A stretch of DNA of 32,017 nt from Myxococcales bacterium UBA1238 (GTDB lineage Bacteria; Myxococcota_A; Bradymonadia; UBA7976; UBA1532): the NCBI GenBank assembly GCA_002309015.1, contig DBWM01000033.1, positions 60,074 through 92,090 of the forward strand, given 5' to 3'. Positions 1 through 9,439 of the stretch are shown piece by piece. A model generated the notes under the pieces. The model saw only the letters and a list, made by a program, of their open reading frames with translations. It was not told where the DNA came from and made no database searches. How positions within the stretch are numbered: the first letter of the stretch is position 1; the number at the start of each line of letters is the position of its first letter. Both the position numbers and the translations under genes were made by a program.

Positions 1-379
1 TCGGCATCCCCGGCTGAACCGGCATCGTTCCCGGCTGAGTCTGCGCCACTGCAGTATTCGTCGAAGGCGTCTCGGTCGCAGGCGGCGTTTCATCCTGCGA
101 AGCCTTCCAGGCCACATATCCCGCGACACCCGCACCACAGCATAAGACGCCGATCCCCAGAACCGGCAGGAGCGTACGCCACAACGGAGGTCGAGCTTTC
201 ACAGGAGCCGCCGCCTCAAAACCTGCATAGCTCACTTCATGGCGAAGATCGGTTTCAATCTTATCGATCATCCCCAAATCAATCAGCCCAGAGGACTCCG
301 CTGTTTTCGCCTTTTTTTCTTCAGCTTCCAGCATGTCCAAATTAATTTGGACCGAAACCTCATTCGATTGATCAGCCAA
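1..379 (-). CDS. Single-pass membrane protein, N-terminal part only (cut by left edge)
   Basis: The frame is open from a TTG start at 379 to the window edge, giving 126 visible residues and no stop, so the gene continues beyond base 1. The start was chosen because GGGAGG lies five bases upstream and an in-frame TGA sits a little further up; no ATG or GTG fits. The protein begins MADQSNEVSVQINLD, has a charged cytoplasmic stretch of about 60 residues with a SGLIDLGMID segment, then one strongly hydrophobic segment (about residues 72-94, LLPVLGIGVLCCGAGVAGYV), then a Pro/Thr/Gln-rich linker. This is the layout of a type II membrane protein with its main domain outside the membrane, but that domain is off the window. 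It starts 72 bases after the lipoprotein gene 452-3181 with no hairpin between, so the two may share a transcript. Function not recognised. Confidence 0.7.
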   Translation of the reverse strand, partial: MADQSNEVSVQINLDMLEAEEKKAKTAESSGLIDLGMIDKIETDLRHEVSYAGFEAAAPVKARPPLWRTLLPVLGIGVLCCGAGVAGYVAWKASQDETPPATETPSTNTAVAQTQPGTMPVQPGMP

Positions 380-451
380 GACAACCTCCCTCGAAACAAA
401 GCGGCATCAATAGACGATCTGCGGCATGATTTCTAGCCTTTTATGGCCACA

Positions 452-3181
452 TCAATTCAGATCCGCCTGCAACAAAAACTGACCGTACTCGCCATTGCTG
501 CCATCGATGATCAGGTAGTAAGTGCCCGCCGTCGACGCCGTAAAGCGAACCGTCTCCGCAAGCGCACCATCGCTGCCATCGAGACAAGTGGCCGAAGCGC
601 TGCAATCAGAAAGCAACGAGAGCACAACATCCCATCCGCCAACCGGAATCACCTGAGCGTCCAGAGTTTGCCCAGCCTGCATCGAGACTTTGTAAATCGC
701 CTCAGGACCTTCGGTGTTGTAACCCGTGCAGCGGTTGTTATTGCTCCAGGTAAACGATCCCCTGCCTACGGTATACCCAGAAATGGGCGCATCAAATGTG
801 AGCTCTTTAGCCGCTGCACATGTGGCATTTTCAATGGCTTCCTGGAATTGCTCGGCCAGCAGCTCAACATGTAACACGCCGCCCGCATTGGGCATTTCGG
901 CCACCAGGTAATAGTCGCCTGCAGGCAGATCGGCTTCGAAGCCATAACCGCACGCAACGGGTGCAAACCGGGCATCAAAAAGCGCTAAACCGGCCGCCAG
1001 CTCAGACTGCACAGAAGCCTTTAAATGAGAGTCTTTTTCAAGGGTAAAGCGATAAACGCTGTCCACACCGCCCGCCGGCAGGCAGGTCAAAACATCGTCC
1101 TTCGCCTGAGCGAGATCCGCATTGACCGCCGCGCGGCCATTTCTGAACGAGAGGAGCGAGGCCGTCTGAAAACGCTCATTGTCCGGCGCAGCCGAAAGCT
1201 CCGACAGACCAAGCGTCAATCGGTAATCCGGCGACAGTCCCGGCGCTTTCCCATCAACAAAAACCCAATAATTTCCTTCAGTTACAGGCAACTTCAGCAT
1301 CGCAGGGTTTGACAGACGCATCATCGGATCCTTTGGATCCACCGCATCCGCAGCACAACCCAGTTCACTCGAAGCGCTCGAGCAGGCTTTTCGCACGCTG
1401 ATCACCGGACTGCCCAGACCGCCCGTCAGCACCCCTTGCAACTCTGCCGTTAAAAGCCCCGGTTTTTGCACTGTGATGGGCCATATCTGCTCAGCACCGT
1501 CCGCATCAGGGGCGCAGGAAGGCACGAACACATTTTCACCGGCAAGCGCTCCGGTCAGGGTGACGCTCTCTCCAGATTTGAGCACCGCAGGCTCCGATGT
1601 AACCGCGTCACATTTTTCTCTCGCCGCAGACGAAACGCTGTTCAGCGCCAAAGACCAGACGCCTTCCCCTGCATAATCGCTCAGCCCCACGCAATAGCGC
1701 CCTGCCGACTTGACGTCATATTGCAGAATTTCGCTCGACGCCCGCGACCACATCTTGGAAACGACCTTTTCTCCATCGGAATTGTAAAGATCGACGTAAA
1801 ACTTGGCAGATCCCGAAGTGATGGAAAGCTCGGCAGAAAACAGCTCCTGAGGCTGCAGCATGAAGCACATAAAATCGTCATCGCCCGGACAAGCTCTCCC
1901 GGTTTGCACAGCGCTCAGCTGATCCGCACCGCGATCCACCCATCGCCCCGTCATTTGCGTATCGTCGCCGGTCCCCAGTTCAAAGACATCGTCGATACAG
2001 GATTCCCCATTCACTTCAAGGGCTTCCGTAGAGAGCTCATATTGACCGCCAGACCATAACGGCTGCGTGACCTGAATGGTAATCTCGCGATCATCGCCAA
2101 AGGGCCCCACCTCAACGGCCTCCAGCGCAGCACCATTTGACGATGCGGCCAGCAGCGCACCTTTGGAATCCAATGCGGCCAGAGACAGGCGTCCTCCCTC
2201 ATCCACGCGCCGAAGCGAAACGAGACCGACATGCTTTGCGGGCAGCGTAATGCGGTAAAAATCGTCGTCGCAGCTTTGAAGTCCGCTGTAAGTCATGCCC
2301 AATTGAATGGGCAAAGCGGTTGTAAACAAATCGTTGTCTTCGTAGTTGTCGTCCGCGCAGCCGGGCGCAACGCATTGAGATCGTTCGCAAATGCGGTTAA
2401 AAGCGCAATCATAGTTGTTTTGGCAGCTTGCAGCATCTCCGCAGAATGCGCGATGGCTGAGCGGATCATCGACACATCCCGCAGCGCAGACCGCTTCGGC
2501 GCAGGGACTGCAAACGTTATCGACGCAGCTGTCACCCAGGGGGCATTCCGCATCCGATTTGCATTTTGATTGCCCGAGCGCCACGCAGGCGCCGGAATCC
2601 GTGCAAACAAACGCTCCGGGGCAGCCATCATTGTGACAATCGAAGGCCGCCATGCAAAGCCGGGTTTCAAAGGCGCAAACGCGATCCTCCAGGCAATCCT
2701 CTATGCCTTCGCATTTCGCGGGCTCAACGCATGATTTTTGCTCACATTTTTGATTTCCAGGGCAATCATCATCTCCGATGCAGGTCGCGCAATGCCCCTC
2801 GTTGCAAAAAGGCTTTTTGGGATCGGTGCAGTTTTCATGGGTCTGGCAGGCTTTCACGCAGGAAAGCGATTCACAAACCCTGCCCTCCTCGCAATCTTCG
2901 TCTCCTGCACAGGGTTCGCGGCTGACGCAGTCGCCCAAAACATTGCATCGCTGGCGACCAGGACAGTTGCAGGAAGCGGCATCTGCTTCGGCATCCTGAA
3001 AGCTGGCATCTTCCTCAACGACGGTTGAATCACTCACATTGATGTTATTGTCGTCATCATCGCAGGCAAACGCCAGGGCGCCCACCATACAAACTAAAGC
3101 GATTTTCCAAGCAAAACGGCCAGTTACGGCTCTACGCGATTGGGAATTCAGAAGCATCGATAAAGTCGTTAAGCTGCACAT
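452..3181 (-). CDS. Cys-rich lipoprotein with PPC-like repeats
   Basis: Predicted surface or periplasmic lipoprotein of 909 residues. The ATG at 3181 has GGAG six bases upstream; an in-frame TTG at 3211 falls at the expected transcription start of the promoter at 3218-3246, so the longer form is unlikely. The N-terminus has Arg residues, a hydrophobic segment and a lipobox-like LAFAC ending at Cys40, followed by Asp residues. Residues 71-275 are a Cys-rich region of many short C-x5-C-x5-C units (for example CAGDEDCEEGRVC). Residues 275-909 hold about five beta-rich repeats of the PPC type, marked by EDND/CDDDFYRITLPA and GTYYLIIDGS signatures. Such proteins usually bind other proteins or surfaces; no catalytic motif is visible. 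It resembles the lipoprotein at 6142-9429 in architecture. Domain names are by eye; the lipobox has Ala rather than Leu at -3, so lipidation is likely but not certain. Confidence 0.85.
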   Translation of the reverse strand: MCSLTTLSMLLNSQSRRAVTGRFAWKIALVCMVGALAFACDDDDNNINVSDSTVVEEDASFQDAEADAASCNCPGRQRCNVLGDCVSREPCAGDEDCEEGRVCESLSCVKACQTHENCTDPKKPFCNEGHCATCIGDDDCPGNQKCEQKSCVEPAKCEGIEDCLEDRVCAFETRLCMAAFDCHNDGCPGAFVCTDSGACVALGQSKCKSDAECPLGDSCVDNVCSPCAEAVCAAGCVDDPLSHRAFCGDAASCQNNYDCAFNRICERSQCVAPGCADDNYEDNDLFTTALPIQLGMTYSGLQSCDDDFYRITLPAKHVGLVSLRRVDEGGRLSLAALDSKGALLAASSNGAALEAVEVGPFGDDREITIQVTQPLWSGGQYELSTEALEVNGESCIDDVFELGTGDDTQMTGRWVDRGADQLSAVQTGRACPGDDDFMCFMLQPQELFSAELSITSGSAKFYVDLYNSDGEKVVSKMWSRASSEILQYDVKSAGRYCVGLSDYAGEGVWSLALNSVSSAAREKCDAVTSEPAVLKSGESVTLTGALAGENVFVPSCAPDADGAEQIWPITVQKPGLLTAELQGVLTGGLGSPVISVRKACSSASSELGCAADAVDPKDPMMRLSNPAMLKLPVTEGNYWVFVDGKAPGLSPDYRLTLGLSELSAAPDNERFQTASLLSFRNGRAAVNADLAQAKDDVLTCLPAGGVDSVYRFTLEKDSHLKASVQSELAAGLALFDARFAPVACGYGFEADLPAGDYYLVAEMPNAGGVLHVELLAEQFQEAIENATCAAAKELTFDAPISGYTVGRGSFTWSNNNRCTGYNTEGPEAIYKVSMQAGQTLDAQVIPVGGWDVVLSLLSDCSASATCLDGSDGALAETVRFTASTAGTYYLIIDGSNGEYGQFLLQADLN

Positions 3182-3217
3182 TGCGGTCTCCACACGCTTT
3201 AAAGTCGTCAATCTCTG

Positions 3218-3246
3218 ATGTTATGAAGGACGCGCGCGATTCGCAA
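3218..3246 (-). promoter_or_regulatory. Sigma-70-like promoter for the 452-3181 lipoprotein
   Basis: On the minus strand TTGCGA and TAACAT are separated by exactly 17 bases, each matching four of six consensus bases. Transcription would start near 3211, leaving a leader of about 30 bases before the ATG at 3181. Confidence 0.5.
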
Positions 3247-3282
3247 CAAGAGAACGCGCAATCAAGAAAGATCGCTTAGCCT

Positions 3283-3311
3283 TTGATCTCCCCTTCAAAG
3301 CCGCGTAAGGT
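3283..3311 (+). promoter_or_regulatory. Sigma-70-like promoter for the PKD protein and downstream genes
   Basis: TTGATC and TAAGGT are separated by 17 bases. A start near 3318 gives a 25-base leader before the ATG at 3343. It is divergent from the promoter at 3218-3246, so the 36 bases between them could hold shared control. Confidence 0.45.
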
Positions 3312-3342
3312 GGATTATTCATCTGCTCAAGGGCCCATACTG

Positions 3343-6087
3343 ATGCGTACAAAGTCTTTTTTGTTTGTTTCCACCGCATTGGCACTCGCCTGGAGTCTGC
3401 CAGCGTTTGCAGAACCGACTTGTCTCATCACCGCTGAAGAGACCTGGCCTGAGGGTACAAAACTCACCCTTTCAGCCGAAGATTCCTCCACCACAGAGGA
3501 AGATCCGTTTACTGAATGCATATGGAATTTTGGAGATAACTCCAGCACTTCCATCAATTCATATCAAACAGGCAAAACAAAGACCCACAGCTACCCGGCC
3601 GTCGATCTCACAAACAGAACTGAGAGCGATCCCCAATTTGACACCTACACCGTAACGCTGCAGCTCACCACCCAAAGCGGGCAAACCTGCGAAGCGCAAA
3701 AAACTGTTCACATTACGGATGCTTCACCCATTGTGAACCTCATCCTGCCTTCCATCACCGTCAAAAATGAAGCTGGCGAAGATGTAGTCCTGCCCGATAC
3801 TGCCCTTGAGGGCCAACTCGCCGAATTCGATGGAAGCTACAGCAACGTCGGTGCAACGACCGATCCCATCACAAAATACGTATGGGAATTTGCCCGCGGC
3901 ACAAACATCGCCGATGCGACGAACGACGATGATCAAAACTCAATCGTTTCCTATGCTTACGAAGATGATGGCAATTACGAAGTTTGCCTGACCGTTTACG
4001 ACACCGACAGCTCTTCGACAGCCTGCAAGCCCCTTGTCGTTCGGGATCTTTCACCGATTCCAGCCTTTACCTTCACGCCCTCCATCGCCTTTGAAGGCGA
4101 TGTGATCAGCTTTAACGCCTCCGCAAGTCAGCCCGGCGGGCCGGCGGATCTCATTCCAGCCACAGGTGGTTATGAATGGGATTTTGGCGATCAGTCAGCA
4201 ACTGAATACACAGATACGCCTTATGTTTCGCACAGTTACAGCAACTACGGCCCATATACTGTGACCCTGATCGTCCACGACGAGGACTCAACCGCTCAAA
4301 TCACACATGACATCAACATCAACGATGTCTCCCCTGTCGCTGCGCTCTCGCTCACTGGCACAAATGTTTATGGCCACGGCCAGGAGATGCAGCCGCTCAC
4401 CCTCGACGCTTCGGCCAGCAGGCCCGGAGCCGATTGCGACCCCATCGTCAAATATTCGTGGGACTTTGGAGATGGAACCACTGCCGAAACCGTAACGCCC
4501 ACCACCGAACATGAATGGCCCGACAACGGCGATTACAATGTTTCGGTCACGGTCTACGACCAGGATGGCAGCCGATCGACCAAGACGGAGCGCGTCACCA
4601 TCGACAATATTGCCCCTGTGATTTCAATCTCTGCGCCAGGCATTGAAGGTAACCGTCTCACGGCCGAGCAGAACATTCCCTTTACGCTCAAACTCAACGT
4701 GATCGATGCCCCCGGAGACAGCCATCCTTCCACCGTCTGGAACATGGGCGACGGCACAACCTACAGCGATCAGCTGGAAGTCACCCATCAATATACGCAG
4801 CAGGGCAGCTTTAACGTGGTGGTGACCGCAAATGATCGCGACGGTGGCGAAGCGCAGACCACCCTCACTGTTCAGGTTGCAAAGGGCTTACCGCGATTTG
4901 AAGCCATTGGCGACCAGAACGCCACCGAAGGTCAGCCTTATCATCTTGAGATTACCGTCTATCCATCCGGTTCCGACGGGCCTTTGGCCATCGAAAAGCA
5001 GATTTTGCCCAATGGTATGACGGTTGACATGCAGAACAATGCAACCTCAAGCACCATTTTACTCGACTGGATGCCGACTTACGCTGACGCAGGCAATCAT
5101 ACGGTTCAACTTGCAGCCGTCGCCCCATCGGGCCTGATGCGTACGATCAGCTTCACCATCAAAGTGGCCGAAGCCGGAAACGCCTACATCGCCACATCCG
5201 GAGGCTCCAATCATCGCGGAATCGCATCCGTTTACCGTATCGAGCGCAAGGGCTCCCGCTTAATGCTCAAATTGGAGCAAACCCTTGAGCTGGGAATCGG
5301 CTTTGGCGATTTGCTTGAACAAAACGGCCGCATTTTTGCAGCGGTTCCTGGATCCGGCGGCGTAGCTGTCATCATCCTAACTCCCGAAAACAAATGGGAA
5401 AATGAGCGTTGGATTCCCACTGGCGCAGGCGCTTACGCCCTCGCTTCAACCAAGACCCGTCTCTATGTGGCCAACGCGCTCGATCACAGCCTTTCCATCA
5501 TCGATCTCGCAACACTCAAAACGATCACCACCATTGCCTGCGCGGGGGAGCCGATCGCTCTCTCCATCGCGGACGGTGATTTGATCCTGGCCCTGCGCGA
5601 TGGTACCCTTCTCAGGCTCAACTCCAATCGTCTGGAATCCGGATTGCAAAACGCGGTCAAAGCAGAACTTTCGCTTGAAGCCCCCATTGCGCGCGTGATT
5701 TCAGAAGATCACAATCTCTATGTCTCTCACGCCCGTCAGGTGACCGAAATCGATCTCAATCTCTGGACAGAAAGCGGAAGTCCCATCGTTGCGCATCATC
5801 CCCTCGATCAGGAAGCGCGCGATCTGGCCTTCTCGAACAACCAGCTTTCGATCGCTAACGGCGCGAACTTACTGCATTTTAACGGAGATCGGGTCACCAG
5901 CGAAGAATCCTCTGCGATCCGGTTATCCACCATTTCTTCCCGTCTGTTCCCCGGAGGAGGCCTGATTCTCTCTGACGGCAACCATCTTGCGGTTCAATCG
6001 AGCGAAATCCAAACCTCACTGGATGCCGCAGCGATCCGTCGTATGACCTCTTTTGTGCTCGACGACGAAGGATCTCCCGTTTTGTAA
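3343..6087 (+). CDS. Secreted protein with five PKD domains and a C-terminal beta-propeller
   Basis: A 914-residue exported protein. The ATG at 3343 begins a clean signal peptide (MRTKSFLFVSTALALAWSLPAFA, cleavage after residue 23); an in-frame TTG at 3283 would place the -35 element inside the gene and add a non-signal leader. AAGG lies about ten bases upstream. Five PKD-type Ig-like domains follow (about residues 25-125, 130-235, 238-325, 332-421, 425-513), each with a WDFGD-like turn (WNFGD, WEFAR, WDFGD, WDFGD, WNMGD) and an HxY...YxVxLxV strand pair. Residues 515-610 look like a cadherin/He_PIG-type domain (FEAIGDQNATEGQPY). From about 620 to the end, repeated motifs such as RLYVANALDHSLSIIDL suggest a YVTN-type beta-propeller. 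No lipobox, anchor or enzyme motif is seen. Expected role: extracellular adhesion or binding. The next gene starts 54 bases downstream, probably co-transcribed. Confidence 0.88.
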   Translation: MRTKSFLFVSTALALAWSLPAFAEPTCLITAEETWPEGTKLTLSAEDSSTTEEDPFTECIWNFGDNSSTSINSYQTGKTKTHSYPAVDLTNRTESDPQFDTYTVTLQLTTQSGQTCEAQKTVHITDASPIVNLILPSITVKNEAGEDVVLPDTALEGQLAEFDGSYSNVGATTDPITKYVWEFARGTNIADATNDDDQNSIVSYAYEDDGNYEVCLTVYDTDSSSTACKPLVVRDLSPIPAFTFTPSIAFEGDVISFNASASQPGGPADLIPATGGYEWDFGDQSATEYTDTPYVSHSYSNYGPYTVTLIVHDEDSTAQITHDININDVSPVAALSLTGTNVYGHGQEMQPLTLDASASRPGADCDPIVKYSWDFGDGTTAETVTPTTEHEWPDNGDYNVSVTVYDQDGSRSTKTERVTIDNIAPVISISAPGIEGNRLTAEQNIPFTLKLNVIDAPGDSHPSTVWNMGDGTTYSDQLEVTHQYTQQGSFNVVVTANDRDGGEAQTTLTVQVAKGLPRFEAIGDQNATEGQPYHLEITVYPSGSDGPLAIEKQILPNGMTVDMQNNATSSTILLDWMPTYADAGNHTVQLAAVAPSGLMRTISFTIKVAEAGNAYIATSGGSNHRGIASVYRIERKGSRLMLKLEQTLELGIGFGDLLEQNGRIFAAVPGSGGVAVIILTPENKWENERWIPTGAGAYALASTKTRLYVANALDHSLSIIDLATLKTITTIACAGEPIALSIADGDLILALRDGTLLRLNSNRLESGLQNAVKAELSLEAPIARVISEDHNLYVSHARQVTEIDLNLWTESGSPIVAHHPLDQEARDLAFSNNQLSIANGANLLHFNGDRVTSEESSAIRLSTISSRLFPGGGLILSDGNHLAVQSSEIQTSLDAAAIRRMTSFVLDDEGSPVL

Positions 6088-6141
6088 ACCATCCCTCTGC
6101 CGAGAACGGAACTCCGTAGAGGCTCAAAAGGAGCTTTGATC

Positions 6142-9100
6142 ATGCGTTCAACTCATTTGTTTTTGCTCGCAATTATCGCCGGTTCCTGGTTGTTGGGATG
6201 CAACGACGATACCAGCGGCCACGACATCATTGAGCCCGATTCAGGCTCTGGTCCCTCCAAAACCGATGCTGCAACCTCACAAACGGACGGAGGCCCCCAT
6301 ACAGGTCTGGCCTGCCAATACCACGCCGACTGCCCGGATGAGGCTTATTGCGATTTTCCAGAGGACGCCACGCTGGGTGAATGCCGGACGGGCTGCCGCA
6401 TCTTCGATCCCGATGCCAGCACAGATCGCGACAATTGCCCTGAAAACCATTATTGCGACGAAGAAACTCATAAATGTGAGAAAGGTTGTACAGAAACCTA
6501 TAACCCCTGCGGCGGAGGCCTTTGCAACTACTACAACTACAATTGCAGTGATTTTGCTGAATGTTACAGCGACGACCAATGCAAGAACGCATTCCCGCAT
6601 TCAGAAGCGCTTTGCGACCGTAACTTCTGCGCGCCTGCCTTCGTTTGTTGCGACGACAACACCTGCAAGATGACCACCGAAGGCAACTGCACCGATCTGC
6701 TCACCATTCCTCGCAACTGTACAGAAAATCCGTGTGAAGCAAGGACTTGCAACAGCAATCAGGTCTGCCTTCCCGACGGATACTGCGATGGAGACGGGCG
6801 TTGCCGTCCGGGTTGTTTCCAGGATTCACAATGCGGTCGTGACGAATATTGCAACCTCACCACAAATGAATGCGATCGTCATCCCTGCACCGCGGCCACC
6901 GAAGCGACCGATTGCCTCGATCACCAGTATTGCAACCTGGACACATCCCTCTGCGAAGAAGGTTGCCGCGAAAATGACTCCAATCGCAGATGTGTCACCG
7001 AAGATCCCAACACCACATGCAACCCCATGACGCATGAATGCGGTCGTATGTGCGAGCCTGAGCAATCCACTGCCGCCTGCACGACCGCCACGGGTCAACA
7101 TGCCGAATACTGCGATGTCGAACTCCATGTTTGCCGCTTAACCTGCGAAGCGCACGAGCTTTGTGGGACCACCGAATATTGCAACCTGGTCAACGGCCAT
7201 TGCCTCGTAGGCTGCCGCGACGATCTCGACACCGAGCCGAACGACTCCATGTCGCAGGCCACAAGTTTCCCGCTGGCCTCCGTACAGGGCCTGACGGGTT
7301 ATCGGAAGGGTACCCTGGTCGATCGCCGGATTTGCAATAACAATCCCGACTTTTACAAGGTGGTTGCGGGAGACAGCAGCCAGATCGAAGTCAAGCTGAC
7401 CTTTGACGAAACCGCGGCTGACCTCAAGTTAAAGCTTTATGCAACCCTCACGGGCAGCAGCGATACCGTCGTTACGCCTACGGGAGGCGAAGCCATCATT
7501 CGATTCCCCACTCAGCCTACCCCGGTCGCTTATGATTATTTTTACATTGAAGTCAGCGGCGATGGCGGTGAACAGGGCGTCGATTATCAACTCGATGTGG
7601 TCGTGATCGACAGCACGCAGGCCTGCTTCTATGATCCGCGCGATCCCGGCGACAACCAGTGGCAAGGAGCGACTTCGGAAACGCCCCTTGAGTTTGACGA
7701 CGGCGTCTATTGCTTTGGCGATCAGGACTGGTTCACCTTCCCCATGACGGTCAACGACGGCTTAAGGGTCGAAGTGGTCACAGAACCAGACAGCGACGAG
7801 CTGAAGTTTGAGCTTTACAGCGAAAGCGATTTGCAGTCTTCGGACAGCCGTCCGCGATTCGCCAATGCCCCCGCATATGAGCAGGGCGGCAAGCAGGTTT
7901 ACAAACTCGAAGTGGCCCGTGACAGCGGCGCTTTTACCAATGAAAACTGGTACTTAAAGCTGTATGGCGAAGGGTCGGCTTCTGGTCTGTACAGCATCGA
8001 TATCAAGACCGAGCGCGGCGATGTCTGCACCAACGACAGTTACGAGCCCAACGACAGCATCAACCAAAGCTTCGATATCGACGCCAACGTCGTCAAAGGC
8101 ACTGAATACAAGCTGCCCGGCCTGGCCATTTGCAGCGGTGATTCGGACTTCTTCAAGCTCCAGCTGGCCGAAAAAGAAAAAATGACCGCATGGATCACCA
8201 AAGCCGACGGTTCCGTCGTGCGCGGTACCATCAACGTCGCCTTTGTCCGCTCCAACAACCAATCCGTCAGCCAAAGCAGCTTAACCACCACAGAATCAGC
8301 ATCCGCACAGATCCAGGTGAGCACGCCGGGCGAGTATTACATCAAGGTTTCCGGGCAATCAGAAGCCGAAGCGCAATATACGCTGCATGTTTTGCGCGAG
8401 GCCATCAGCGATGCGGGCGCCTGCAGCCACGACATCAACGAACCCGCCAACCGCAACGATGTGCCCGATAACGCCACGCCCATGACCGACATCTCGAACA
8501 ATGAGGGCTTGCGCTTCGAAGGCCAGGGCGTGATGTGCGACCCAGATGGCAGCACCAAGGACAGGGACTGGTACCAATTCCCCGTAGATTACCGTGAAGC
8601 GCGCGTCTGCGTGATGCTCCAGGGCTTTGTCAACAGCGAAGCCGATCTGAACTTAACCGTTTACCAGGAGGATGAGACCGGTTCCTGCTGCGGAACGAAC
8701 TGCCCCGGCTCGACCACCAACACCTGTGAGAGCTCCGCCGCATGCATCAACCATCACTGTTCGTCCTACATCGCGAACTACGGCCGCTCCGCCAGCACCA
8801 ACGATGCAGAAATGGTCAATGTTCCCAAGGAGGACAGCAACACCGGCGATCACTACGTGATGGTCACCCGCAAGGGCGACGGCGCAGACTCCTCTTATCA
8901 GGTTCTGGCCACCGTTACCCCCAATACGGACTGCAGCAACGACGGGCATGAAAACAACGATCACAGCAGCAGCCCCACCATGCTCGCCGATCACGCCGCC
9001 CTTTGCGACACCTGGCTTTGCACAAACAACTCGCCCGAAGACGTCGACTGGTACCAGCTCAAGATCCCTGCAAACGAAGATCGCACCGTCTTCATCGAGT

Positions 9101-9429
9101 TCGACAACACCAGCGATGGCCGGTTGTTCCTGTCCGCTCAGGGCAGTCAGGGCACGGTCAACAGCAAGATCGCCCGCGCCAACGGTCAATGCATCAACGT
9201 CAAAGCGGGTACGAGTCCAAGCGACATCCTGTTCAAGGTTTCATTCGGTGGATACGAATATAACCAGGAGACAGACCACCGCATCGACTACAGCCTGAGG
9301 GTGCTTCCCACCAATCTCGCCACAACCCCCAAAGGCGAATGTGGCAAGATTGAAGGGGGCGACATCGTCCCCGCCTGCTCCGGCACCGTCACCGATGACT
9401 GCTGGCCCACTTACATCATCTCCGACTGA
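6142..9429 (+). CDS. Large Cys-rich lipoprotein with PPC-like repeats
   Basis: A 1095-residue predicted lipoprotein. The start ATG at 6142 has AAGGAG eight bases upstream; a TTG six bases earlier is too close to that site. MRSTHLFLLAIIAGSWLLGC is a good type II signal with lipid-bearing Cys20, followed by N-D-D and an Asp/Ser/Thr linker. Residues about 57-360 form a Cys-rich region of C-x5-C-x5-C units with the recurring phrase EYCNL. Residues about 362-1085 contain five PPC-like beta-sandwich repeats, each opening with a DTEPNDS, SYEPNDS or GHENNDH phrase and a DxDWYQ/DFYK strand. It shares this plan with 452-3181, which is read divergently. A weak imperfect hairpin (6094-6122) lies upstream, and GCTC...GAGC around the ribosome binding site could pair. 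The QueD-like gene begins ten bases after its stop. Role in surface binding is inferred from family habit only. Confidence 0.88.
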   Translation: MRSTHLFLLAIIAGSWLLGCNDDTSGHDIIEPDSGSGPSKTDAATSQTDGGPHTGLACQYHADCPDEAYCDFPEDATLGECRTGCRIFDPDASTDRDNCPENHYCDEETHKCEKGCTETYNPCGGGLCNYYNYNCSDFAECYSDDQCKNAFPHSEALCDRNFCAPAFVCCDDNTCKMTTEGNCTDLLTIPRNCTENPCEARTCNSNQVCLPDGYCDGDGRCRPGCFQDSQCGRDEYCNLTTNECDRHPCTAATEATDCLDHQYCNLDTSLCEEGCRENDSNRRCVTEDPNTTCNPMTHECGRMCEPEQSTAACTTATGQHAEYCDVELHVCRLTCEAHELCGTTEYCNLVNGHCLVGCRDDLDTEPNDSMSQATSFPLASVQGLTGYRKGTLVDRRICNNNPDFYKVVAGDSSQIEVKLTFDETAADLKLKLYATLTGSSDTVVTPTGGEAIIRFPTQPTPVAYDYFYIEVSGDGGEQGVDYQLDVVVIDSTQACFYDPRDPGDNQWQGATSETPLEFDDGVYCFGDQDWFTFPMTVNDGLRVEVVTEPDSDELKFELYSESDLQSSDSRPRFANAPAYEQGGKQVYKLEVARDSGAFTNENWYLKLYGEGSASGLYSIDIKTERGDVCTNDSYEPNDSINQSFDIDANVVKGTEYKLPGLAICSGDSDFFKLQLAEKEKMTAWITKADGSVVRGTINVAFVRSNNQSVSQSSLTTTESASAQIQVSTPGEYYIKVSGQSEAEAQYTLHVLREAISDAGACSHDINEPANRNDVPDNATPMTDISNNEGLRFEGQGVMCDPDGSTKDRDWYQFPVDYREARVCVMLQGFVNSEADLNLTVYQEDETGSCCGTNCPGSTTNTCESSAACINHHCSSYIANYGRSASTNDAEMVNVPKEDSNTGDHYVMVTRKGDGADSSYQVLATVTPNTDCSNDGHENNDHSSSPTMLADHAALCDTWLCTNNSPEDVDWYQLKIPANEDRTVFIEFDNTSDGRLFLSAQGSQGTVNSKIARANGQCINVKAGTSPSDILFKVSFGGYEYNQETDHRIDYSLRVLPTNLATTPKGECGKIEGGDIVPACSGTVTDDCWPTYIISD

Positions 9430-9439
9430 TCCCTTCACC

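Noticed and set aside
3283..3342. N-terminal extension of the PKD protein from TTG at 3283
   Set aside because: The TTG is part of a -35 element and the extension would bury the signal peptide.
8653..9189. Minus-strand Val/Ala/Gly-rich frame of 178 codons
   Set aside because: Shadow of the Asp/Thr/Asn-rich coding strand of the lipoprotein; no ribosome binding site.
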